From a virus, in IMG/VR virus record IMGVR_UViG_3300029319_000574, positions 1 to 20,148 of that record: DNA of 20,148 bases. One strand, 5' to 3'. The stretch's first letter is position 1. Every line of letters begins with the position of its first letter. The notes under the pieces are model-generated. The model worked only from the letters and a program-made list of their open reading frames with translations, was not told the DNA's origin and ran no database searches. Position numbers and translations under genes: made by a program. Positions 1 to 6,301 of the stretch are shown piece after piece.

Positions 1-102
1 ATCGGTTTAGCTCTTGTAATGGGTGCTTTAGAATTAAGTCACATTCAAACGCATATGACTGAGAAACGTCCAAATTTACATTATCATAAAGTAGTTCGTT
101 AA
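1..102 (+). CDS. C-terminal end of an unidentified protein (5' truncated)
   Basis: Frame 1 is open from the first base to a TAA at 100-102, giving 33 residues; the start lies outside the window. The other two forward frames close at about position 10 and about position 59, so this is the only frame that can be the tail of an upstream gene. The visible part begins with a short hydrophobic stretch (IGLALVMGALEL) and ends with a histidine-rich basic tail (HYHKVVR). In T7-like phages the gene before the capsid is usually the scaffolding protein, but this tail does not obviously look like one and I do not recognise a family. It has the same strand, the same TAA stop and the same AT-rich composition as the phage genes that follow. 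Confidence 0.55.
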   Translation: MGLALVMGALELSHIQTHMTEKRPNLHYHKVVR

Positions 103-109
103 GCGACAT

Positions 110-128
110 GGGAGGTGCAATGCCTCCC
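110..128 (+). terminator. Stem-loop after the upstream gene, weak terminator candidate
   Basis: GGGAGG (110-115) pairs exactly with CCTCCC (123-128) around a 7-nt loop, starting 8 nt after the upstream stop codon. The position suits a terminator or a 3'-end-stabilising hairpin. The downstream bases (TCTACATTTGG) lack the uninterrupted T-run of an efficient intrinsic terminator, unlike the hairpin at 1461-1482, so it may instead be an RNA-processing or stability element. Confidence 0.4.
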
Positions 129-137
129 TCTACATTT

Positions 138-168
138 GGTATTAGCCTCTACGGAGACACCTAATGCC
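138..168 (+). other. RNA hairpin with UNCG-type tetraloop
   Basis: GGTATTAG (138-145) pairs with CTAATGCC (161-168) through eight base pairs, one of them G-U. Inside, CTC (147-149) and GAG (154-156) close a TACG loop, giving C(UACG)G in RNA, a member of the exceptionally stable UNCG tetraloop class. An asymmetric internal loop (C146 against 157-160) separates the two helices. The 3' strand shares bases 167-168 with the palindrome at 167-178, so the two structures compete. Confidence 0.45.
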
Positions 169-178
169 GTCTAGACGG
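167..178. repeat. Perfect 12-bp palindrome CCGTCTAGACGG
   Basis: CCGTCTAGACGG equals its own reverse complement. As RNA it forms a short hairpin; as DNA it could be a two-fold symmetric protein site. An alternative pairing joins GTCTA (169-173) to TAGAC (184-188). It lies between the UNCG hairpin and the 202-228 stem in the capsid leader. Confidence 0.45.
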
Positions 179-201
179 TGGGATAGACCACAGGCAGCTT
201 T

Positions 202-228
202 GAGTCTTAGCTGATACAATTAAGATTC
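202..228 (+). other. RNA hairpin in the capsid leader
   Basis: GAGTCTTA (202-209) pairs with TAAGATTC (221-228) over eight positions with one G-U, leaving an 11-nt loop that a further G-T pair could shorten. It lies just upstream of the TATAAT box and could be an RNase III-type processing stem or part of a larger leader fold. No function is shown. Confidence 0.4.
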
Positions 229-229
229 C

Positions 230-235
230 TATAAT
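230..235 (+). promoter_or_regulatory. Possible -10 box (TATAAT) upstream of the capsid
   Basis: An exact TATAAT lies 38 nt before the capsid ATG. The hexamer at the expected -35 spacing (TTAGCT, 207-212) is a poor match to TTGACA, and the sequence is AT-rich, so chance occurrence is plausible. Some marine T7-like phages are thought to rely on host-type promoters, which is the only reason to record it. Confidence 0.2.
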
Positions 236-247
236 TCTAGATCTAGA
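236..247. repeat. Perfect 12-bp palindrome TCTAGATCTAGA
   Basis: The sequence is two direct copies of TCTAGA and is identical to its reverse complement. It follows the TATAAT box immediately, 27-38 nt before the capsid start. It would suit an operator or dimer-binding site, or a weak AT-rich hairpin in the 5' UTR. No binding protein can be named. Confidence 0.35.
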
Positions 248-273
248 GACGATACATATAACCTTATAAAATA

Positions 274-1443
274 ATGGCACAACAGTCAACAAACAATCCT
301 GCTTCACAAACCTTTCTGGGTAGGATTAATACAGCGACAAACGCAACTAACAACAGAGATTTATATTTAAAGTTGTTCAGCGGTGAGATGTTTACTGGCT
401 TCCAAAGAGAGACAATCGCAAGAGATCTCGTTATGAAGCGTACACTCACCAACGGTAAGAGTTTACAGTTCATTTATACTGGACGTACAAGTGCGGAATA
501 CCACACTCCTGGAAACAGTATATTAGGAAACTCTGACAAAACTCCTCCAGTAGCAGAAAAGACAATCACAGTAGATGACCTACTCATCTCTAGTGCATTT
601 GTCTATGAGCTAGATGAGACACTTTCTCACTACGAGTTAAGAGGAGAAATTTCTAAGAAGATCGGTTATGCTCTTGCACAGAAGTATGACAGATTAATCT
701 TCAGAGCTATTGCTAAAGGTGCTAGACAGGCATCCCCAGTATCCCTAACCAACTTCGTTGAGCCAGGTGGTACACAAATTCAAGTGGGAGCTGGTTCTAA
801 CGCTGATGATGCTCTTGATGACACTAAGCTAGTAACAGCATTTTATGATGCTGCAGCAGCTCTTGACGAAAAAGGAGTTTCTGATGATGGTAGGGTTGCC
901 GTACTTAACCCTAGACAGTACTACGCACTTATACAAGGTGCTGGTAATAACGGTCTAATCAACAGAGACGTACAAGGTACAGCACTTCAGTCTGGTAACG
1001 GAGTAATTGAAATTGCAGGTATTCAAATCTACAAATCAATGAACGTTCCATTCTTCTCTAAGTATGGTACTAAGTATGCACCTTCAAGTGGTGCTTCAGC
1101 TGCAACTGACCTTGATACAGTAGATCCTGGAAATACAGGTTCATTCGTATCTGAAGGTATCGAAACAGCTACAACAGTTACAGGCAACAACTACGGAGCT
1201 CGTCAGAACTACGGTGCTGCTTCTAACTTTGCAAACACATGCGGACTAATCTTCCAAAGAGAAGCTGCAGGTGTAGTAGAAACAATAGGGCCACAGGTTC
1301 AAGTAACTTCTGGTGATGTTTCTGTTGTTTACCAAGGCGATGTCATCCTAGGACGCATGGCTATGGGAGCAGATTATGTGAACCCAGCAGCTTGTGTAGA
1401 ATTGTTCGCAGGAACAACTACAAAGCCAGCAGCTTTCTCATAA
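274..1443 (+). CDS. Major capsid protein (T7 gp10-like, HK97 fold)
   Basis: This 389-residue protein would form the icosahedral head shell. The N-terminal signature LYLKLFSGEMFTGFQRE (about residues 30-46), followed by the YTGRTSAEYHTPG block (about 68-80) and the VAVLNPRQYYALI segment (about 208-220), is typical of T7-like podovirus capsid proteins with the HK97 fold. T7 gp10A is about 345 residues, so this one is slightly long, mainly in a Gly/Ser/Thr-rich stretch around residues 270-325. The ATG at 274 follows an AT-rich sequence without a Shine-Dalgarno motif and gives Met-Ala. Codon use is biased: by hand count Phe is TTC 11 times and TTT 5 times, while the tail genes use almost only TTT, consistent with a highly expressed gene. 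A terminator follows 17 nt after the stop. I see no slippery heptamer for a T7-style 10B frameshift. Confidence 0.95.
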   Translation: MAQQSTNNPASQTFLGRINTATNATNNRDLYLKLFSGEMFTGFQRETIARDLVMKRTLTNGKSLQFIYTGRTSAEYHTPGNSILGNSDKTPPVAEKTITVDDLLISSAFVYELDETLSHYELRGEISKKIGYALAQKYDRLIFRAIAKGARQASPVSLTNFVEPGGTQIQVGAGSNADDALDDTKLVTAFYDAAAALDEKGVSDDGRVAVLNPRQYYALIQGAGNNGLINRDVQGTALQSGNGVIEIAGIQIYKSMNVPFFSKYGTKYAPSSGASAATDLDTVDPGNTGSFVSEGIETATTVTGNNYGARQNYGAASNFANTCGLIFQREAAGVVETIGPQVQVTSGDVSVVYQGDVILGRMAMGADYVNPAACVELFAGTTTKPAAFS

Positions 1444-1460
1444 TATATATACATTTATAC

Positions 1461-1482
1461 GGGGGCACTCGCCCCCTTTTTT
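1461..1482 (+). terminator. Intrinsic terminator after the capsid gene
   Basis: GGGGGC (1461-1466), an ACTC loop (1467-1470) and GCCCCC (1471-1476) form a perfect 6-bp all-G:C stem, followed by six T residues (1477-1482). This is a textbook Rho-independent terminator in very AT-rich DNA. It lies between the gp10-like and gp11-like genes, exactly where T7 carries T-phi. Partial read-through would lower expression of the tail and core genes relative to the capsid. The next gene's ATG begins only 3 nt after the T-run. Confidence 0.93.
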
Positions 1483-1485
1483 ATT

Positions 1486-2124
1486 ATGGCAGTAATACCT
1501 TACGGAGTGTCTACCGAACTAGATGCTGTAAACTCAATCCTGATGAGCGTTGGAGAAACCCCAGTTAATACATTAACAGTGCAGAGCCCCGAAGTGGCTA
1601 TAGCACAAAAGACTCTAAGGCAAGTCTGCCGTGAGGTGCAAGCTGAGGGATGGTCATACAACACAGAGAATGAGTATCCTATAGATACCGATACTAATAA
1701 TCAAGTTATAGTTCCAAACAATGTTTTACAAATGGATCTAAATATCTTTCAACATGGTAAAGATTATAACGTGGTTAGACGTAGTGATAACGGTATATCC
1801 AAAGTGTATGATAAAAAGAACCATACATTTACTTTTGAAAATTGTAATAAATTATATTTTGATATGATATGGATGATAGATTTTGAAGATCTACCACAAC
1901 CATTTAAAGATTATATAACCGCTAGAGCTTCCAGAATCGCCTCTAACCGTATGGTAAACAACCCTCAGTCTTCTAAACTCCTTGAAGGAGATGAAGCTAA
2001 TCTAAGGGCACTAGCGTTAGAGTACGAGTGTAAACAGGCAGACCACAACATATTTAATGACTTTCAGTATCAACAAGATGCTAATACAGTATACAGACCA
2101 TTTAAAGTATTAAGAAGAATGTAA
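1486..2124 (+). CDS. Tail tubular protein A (T7 gp11-like)
   Basis: The 212-residue product matches T7 gp11-type tail tube/adaptor proteins (T7 gp11 is about 196 residues) in size, position and sequence character. Its N-terminus (TELDAVNSILMSVGETPVN, followed by a VCREVQAEGWSYNTENEYP block at about residues 47-65) is characteristic of the family, and the C-terminal half (FKDYITARASRIASNRMV, about 140-157) also fits. These proteins form a ring beneath the portal and connect it to the nozzle. The start is immediately downstream of the terminator T-run, with no Shine-Dalgarno sequence and no room for one outside the hairpin. The stop codon overlaps the next start in TAATG, implying translational coupling with the gp12-like gene. 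Confidence 0.93.
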   Translation: MAVIPYGVSTELDAVNSILMSVGETPVNTLTVQSPEVAIAQKTLRQVCREVQAEGWSYNTENEYPIDTDTNNQVIVPNNVLQMDLNIFQHGKDYNVVRRSDNGISKVYDKKNHTFTFENCNKLYFDMIWMIDFEDLPQPFKDYITARASRIASNRMVNNPQSSKLLEGDEANLRALALEYECKQADHNIFNDFQYQQDANTVYRPFKVLRRM

Positions 2125-5100
2125 TGGCAACAGTAAATCAACGTATCCCAAACTTTCTAGGGGGTGTATCTCAACAACCAGATAAAATAAAATTTCCAGG
2201 ACAATTAAGGGTATGTGATAATGCTGTCCCAGATGTAACATTTGGTCTTAAGAAACGTCCTCCTGCAGAGTTTGTAGGAACATTAACAGGTTCTACTTCA
2301 ACAGGACACTGGTATGAAATATTAAGAGATGGAGATGAAAAATATTTAGTACAAATTACAGTAAGTAATGTTGGGTCTAGTAGTGTAAAACCAATTAGAG
2401 TATGGGATATAGCAACTGGTCAAGAACAATCTTTAACAAATGCAGTTGGAGCTAGTGTTTTTGGTTATCTTGATGGTGCAACAAAACCATATGCTGTAAC
2501 AACAATTCAAGACTATACACTTATAGCTAACCCAAATAGACTGGTAGCTAAGTCTACTGCTACTACAGGCACAGCTATAGAAAATGGAGATTATGCTTAT
2601 GCTAGGTTGGATACTATTGCTTACAATACTGAATATATTTTATATGCTGGTACAGCTCCATCACCCAATACATTTTACAGGGTTACTTCTGTAAAGGTAG
2701 ATAAAAAAAATGGTAACAGTTTACAAGGCCCTACTTTTGATTCAACTGACACAGATCAATCTAAATCTGGTACATTAACTTGGTCATTTTCTGGTGGTGA
2801 AGCAATACAAAATACTTCTAATAGAAGTAATTGTTTAGATGTTGAAGGTAGTTTACAGGTAAATGGTACTAGTTATGTTTCAAGTCAAAATGCAAATTAT
2901 CAAAATAATAATTCCAGCAATAGAGATGACTTTTTAGGTTTTACACAAACTTACAAAACAAGATATACTGCAACCGTAACATTAACAGACGGTGGTATAA
3001 TTAGAGAAACAAGTGAAGCTACTGCATTAGCTAAACACTTAGATGTTGCGATAGAAGGAATTGTTTATCGTATATCGGTTGAAGCGGTAGAACCAGTAGT
3101 CACTTATGACTCAACAACTGGTTTTACTTATGCTTATCATAAAACACCAAAAAACCCAGATAACGGTGTGCTTTCTATGGCTACTATTTTAGAAAGATTA
3201 GCATATGCTGTAAATTCTCATGTAAATAATGTTACTGCAGAGGTTATAGGTAGTGGTTTATTTTTGAAAGGAACGGCTGCATCTAGTGTAAACTTTTTAG
3301 GTGGTGCTGTAAACGAGAACATGAGTGTCATAGGTCAAAAAGCACAAGATATTAGTCGATTACCAGCTATGAATAAACACGGTTACGTAGCTCAAATATC
3401 GAATACTGCAGATTTAGATACTGATGATTACTATGTAAAGTTTGAAGCTAATAATGGCTCTTCTGGGACTGGTAGTTATGAAGAAACTGTGCGTCCTCAC
3501 AACTTTGCGGGAACTGCTGCAGTTGATACAATGAAAGCTGGTTTTGACCCTTCAACAATGCCACATGCATTAATAAATAACCGTAATGGTACATTTACTT
3601 TTGCAAAGTTAGATGAAGCAACAGCTACTTCACTAGGAAATGAAAATTACTGGAAAGATAGAGTTGTAGGTGACAACATATCAAACCCATTTCCAACGAT
3701 TGAAGGTAGAGCAATAACTGAGATGTTTTTTCACAGAAACAGATTAGGTTTGATCGCTGATGAACAAGTTGTAATGAGTCAGCCTGGAAATTATTTTGAT
3801 TTATTTATTGTTTCAGCTATAGCAGCCAGTGATGATAACCCAATAGATATAACTGTATCAGATATAAAACCTGCATTTATTAATCATACATTACCTATAC
3901 AAAAAGGTGTAATGATGTTTAGTGATAATGGTCAATTTTTATTATTTACTGAATCAGATATATTTAGTCCTAAAACTGTTAGATTAAAAAAAATATCTAG
4001 TTATGAGTGTGATGCAACCATAGAACCTGTAGATCTTGGTACTTCTGTTTTATTTACGTCTAATGTATCTGCATATGCTAGAGCATTTGAAGCTACGATT
4101 GTAGATGATGATACACCTCCTAAAATTATAGAACAAACTAGAGTTGTACCAGAATTTTTACGTAAAGATATTACAAAGTCAACTAATTCTGCAGCTATTG
4201 GTATAACAACTTATGGTACAAAAGGTGATAATGTAGTTTATCATTATAAATATTATGATGCTGGTAATCAGAGAGAACAATCTGCATGGTATAGTTGGAC
4301 ACTTACAGGTACTATGCAACATATGTTCTATACAGCTGGTAGTTTTTTTACAGTAACTTTACACGATGGGACATATAAATTATGTAGACATGAATATGTT
4401 ACAGATGCTACGTCTGATAGAGTATATGTGCTAGGTACAGGTACTGTTGGTTCAACACTTACAACTTCAAGACAGTTTGAAGCACATCTAGATAACATGA
4501 CTATAGCTACAAACGTAGCTGGGTCAGCTCAAACAACTACAGCTCCAGAAAAAACTGTACTTACAATACCATATACACCTGCAAACACTACAGATTTATT
4601 TATGGTAGGTTTGTCTGGTAATGACAGTGATGGTAATTCTATTGCTGGTACTGTAAGGGCAGCTGACGCTGTAGGAACTAACAGTGTTACCTTTAACAAC
4701 ATAAATTTACATAGTGCAGCAAAAATAGCTGTAGGTTACAAATATACAAGCACTATTGAACTACCAACATACTACGTTAATCTAGGTAATAATGCGTATG
4801 ATACAGAGGGTGACTTACGTATATCAGGTATAAACTTTGAAATGGGTGTAGGTGGCCCTATGGAGTTTCATCTTACGTCACCATTTGAATATGTAGATGC
4901 TAGTGGTAATATTACTAAGGATATAGATGATTATATACAAGTTGAGTCTGGTATGTTTACCAACTCAAGTGTATTTGATAAACCACCTGCAGATTTAACT
5001 AGACGTGTTAGAGTACCCGTGCAAAGAAAAAATGAAAAATATACATTACAAATAAAAATACCAGACCCTTTTTCTACTGCCTTAATCTCAGCAAGCTGGG

Positions 5101-5138
5101 ACGGCATTTATTCCAACAAACGACATGTACGAAGGTAA
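2124..5138 (+). CDS. Tail tubular protein B / nozzle (T7 gp12-like)
   Basis: The 1004-residue product is the tail nozzle protein; T7 gp12 is about 794 residues, so this is a large version. The N-terminus (RIPNFLGGVSQQPDKIKFPGQ, about residues 7-27) is the family hallmark: the protein begins by stating its own assembly surface, followed by a KKRPPAEFVG block. A second hallmark, FHRNRLGLIADEQVVMSQ plus the NYFDLF segment, occurs at about residues 536-562. The extra length lies mainly in Ser/Thr/Asn-rich sequence at about residues 180-300 and 730-830. Translation probably restarts from the preceding stop through TAATG; the only upstream purine run is AAGAAGAA. Codon use is strongly A/T-ending, unlike the capsid. 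The 3' end overlaps the gp13-like gene by 14 nt. Confidence 0.94.
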   Translation: MATVNQRIPNFLGGVSQQPDKIKFPGQLRVCDNAVPDVTFGLKKRPPAEFVGTLTGSTSTGHWYEILRDGDEKYLVQITVSNVGSSSVKPIRVWDIATGQEQSLTNAVGASVFGYLDGATKPYAVTTIQDYTLIANPNRLVAKSTATTGTAIENGDYAYARLDTIAYNTEYILYAGTAPSPNTFYRVTSVKVDKKNGNSLQGPTFDSTDTDQSKSGTLTWSFSGGEAIQNTSNRSNCLDVEGSLQVNGTSYVSSQNANYQNNNSSNRDDFLGFTQTYKTRYTATVTLTDGGIIRETSEATALAKHLDVAIEGIVYRISVEAVEPVVTYDSTTGFTYAYHKTPKNPDNGVLSMATILERLAYAVNSHVNNVTAEVIGSGLFLKGTAASSVNFLGGAVNENMSVIGQKAQDISRLPAMNKHGYVAQISNTADLDTDDYYVKFEANNGSSGTGSYEETVRPHNFAGTAAVDTMKAGFDPSTMPHALINNRNGTFTFAKLDEATATSLGNENYWKDRVVGDNISNPFPTIEGRAITEMFFHRNRLGLIADEQVVMSQPGNYFDLFIVSAIAASDDNPIDITVSDIKPAFINHTLPIQKGVMMFSDNGQFLLFTESDIFSPKTVRLKKISSYECDATIEPVDLGTSVLFTSNVSAYARAFEATIVDDDTPPKIIEQTRVVPEFLRKDITKSTNSAAIGITTYGTKGDNVVYHYKYYDAGNQREQSAWYSWTLTGTMQHMFYTAGSFFTVTLHDGTYKLCRHEYVTDATSDRVYVLGTGTVGSTLTTSRQFEAHLDNMTIATNVAGSAQTTTAPEKTVLTIPYTPANTTDLFMVGLSGNDSDGNSIAGTVRAADAVGTNSVTFNNINLHSAAKIAVGYKYTSTIELPTYYVNLGNNAYDTEGDLRISGINFEMGVGGPMEFHLTSPFEYVDASGNITKDIDDYIQVESGMFTNSSVFDKPPADLTRRVRVPVQRKNEKYTLQIKIPDPFSTALISASWDGIYSNKRHVRR

Positions 5139-5568
5139 GTATATACAGACCTGCACTCCTGAGTTAGCTCTAAGTGTAGGTCTAAACTTACGTTATGAAG
5201 ATAGACGTGAGGCAGAGGAGACTTCTGGTTTATGTGCAGAAGCTTCTATAATTGAATCTTTTTATAATTCAGCATATTCTGTATATTTTAAGGTTCCCAA
5301 CGGCAAGGCTGCTGGAGTGGCAGGAGTGACCCCGCAAAATTTAATATGGATGCTATGTACTGATGCTAGTACAGAATATCCACATACATTTGTGAAGGAA
5401 GCTAAACGCTGGGTAAACAGTTTACTCAATCCTTATTTATTTAATCAAGCAGATATGCGGAATGAATCACACATAAAACTACTAAAACTTTTAGGTTTCA
5501 CCTTTGTTAACTATCATGTCTATAACAATGTACCTCTTATAACATTTATAAAACCATGTGCACAGTAA
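5125..5568 (+). CDS. gp13-like internal/assembly protein
   Basis: This 147-residue protein sits where T7 encodes gp13 (about 138 residues), a small protein needed for assembly of the internal virion proteins. The C-terminal segment NESHIKLLKLLGFTF (about residues 112-126) matches the T7 gp13 signature NKSHIRFLKTIGAVF as I recall it. That 'SHI..L..LGF' pattern, together with the central V(T)PQNLIWMLCTD strand (about residues 68-79), is reminiscent of a GNAT-type acetyltransferase fold, but I see no clear acetyl-CoA-binding motif, so catalytic activity is doubtful. It starts inside the end of the nozzle gene (14-nt overlap) and its stop overlaps the next start in TAATG, so all three are likely co-translated. 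Confidence 0.85.
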   Translation: MYEGKYIQTCTPELALSVGLNLRYEDRREAEETSGLCAEASIIESFYNSAYSVYFKVPNGKAAGVAGVTPQNLIWMLCTDASTEYPHTFVKEAKRWVNSLLNPYLFNQADMRNESHIKLLKLLGFTFVNYHVYNNVPLITFIKPCAQ

Positions 5569-6293
5569 TGGCGTTGAGCATAGGTATGGGTGCTGCACAA
5601 GCCGTAACAGGAATTGCGGAGCAGAACAGAGCCCATCGTGCTCAGGTCGATGCCGTTAATCGTAGCAATGCGATGGCACGGCAAAAATATCTTAATGACA
5701 TAACTATCTCAGCTTTTAACGATCAACGTAAAGGTGAGGTATTTACAGCTCAATTACAAGCTGATGCTACAGCTAGATCTGCATACTATCAGCAAAAACA
5801 AATAAACCAATTAGAACACAATAGAGCATCTGAAGCTGCTCAAGCCGAACTAAGAGAAAAGGTAACTAAAACAATGTTTGATAGTCAAACCAACTTAGCA
5901 AAGGCAATTAAAGCTCAAGGAACAGTACTAGCAAGCGGACAGCAAGTTGGTCAATCTATGATGCTTACTCTTGATGATATTGAAAGAGAGTACGGTATGG
6001 CAAATGCACAACTTGATGCAACCATATTTGACGCAACAAGAGCTTATGGTATTAAGCAGTTTGGCCTAGATTTAGACAACTATGCTGCTGATACTTCAGC
6101 TTACAATAACATATCTACATCCGCTTACGTAGCTCCTACAGCTTCGTTTATGACACAAAAACCAATCGAACAAAAAGCTCCTCCAAAACCATCACCACTT
6201 GGCCCAATACTTGGCGGTATAGGTACTGTCTTTAAAACGGGAACAACTCTTGGTGGACAGGATTATTGGCAGGACAACTTCTTTAAAAAATAA
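5568..6293 (+). CDS. Internal virion protein (T7 gp14-like)
   Basis: The product is about 241 residues from the ATG at 5568; T7 gp14 is about 196. I prefer this start to the in-frame ATG at 5556 because it forms a TAATG overlap with the preceding stop, as in the gp11/gp12 pair, and gives the common Met-Ala beginning. Residues 1-15 are weakly hydrophobic (ALSIGMGAAQAVTG) and are followed by a long Ala/Gln-rich, probably helical region (about 20-150). A Pro-rich stretch (about 195-210) and a Gly-rich tail (LGGIGTVFKTGTTLGG) follow. In T7 the counterpart leaves the virion first and inserts in the outer membrane as the outer part of the ejection channel. The assignment rests on position, size and the helical, Ala-rich character. 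Confidence 0.85.
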   Translation: MALSIGMGAAQAVTGIAEQNRAHRAQVDAVNRSNAMARQKYLNDITISAFNDQRKGEVFTAQLQADATARSAYYQQKQINQLEHNRASEAAQAELREKVTKTMFDSQTNLAKAIKAQGTVLASGQQVGQSMMLTLDDIEREYGMANAQLDATIFDATRAYGIKQFGLDLDNYAADTSAYNNISTSAYVAPTASFMTQKPIEQKAPPKPSPLGPILGGIGTVFKTGTTLGGQDYWQDNFFKK

Positions 6294-6301
6294 CTAAGGT
6301 T

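Larger units (their letters stand above)
103..273 (+). promoter_or_regulatory. Structured non-coding leader upstream of the capsid gene
   Basis: No reading frame spans this 171-nt gap, the only sizeable intergenic space in the window. It is rich in inverted repeats. GGGAGG/CCTCCC pair at 110-128. An 8-bp stem 138-145/161-168 (one G-U) encloses a C(TACG)G tetraloop helix at 147-156. There is a perfect 12-bp palindrome at 167-178, an 8-bp stem 202-209/221-228 (one G-U), and a second 12-bp palindrome at 236-247. In T7 the matching gap holds the strong phi10 promoter and the gene 10 leader, so a role in transcription, RNA processing or mRNA stability for the capsid message is likely but inferred. 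No sequence resembling the T7 promoter consensus is present. I could not match the fold to a known riboswitch or ribozyme. Confidence 0.55.

Noticed and set aside
103-273. T7-like phage promoter, tRNA, or hammerhead/twister ribozyme in the leader
   Set aside because: There is no T7 promoter consensus, no T-loop GTTCGA-type motif and no CTGATGA/GAAA hammerhead core. A loose resemblance of CCTAATGCCG to part of twister does not extend to the rest of the motif.
264-473. Minus-strand 69-codon open frame across the capsid start
   Set aside because: It is antisense to the capsid gene N-terminus, with no supporting signal.
1400-1490. T7-style -1 frameshift producing a minor capsid form (10B)
   Set aside because: No slippery heptamer precedes the stop, and the terminator hairpin begins 18 nt after it, leaving no room for an extension.
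2703-2710. A8 homopolymer in the nozzle gene (another near 3986), possible frameshift or sequencing error
   Set aside because: The reading frame and family motifs continue intact on both sides.
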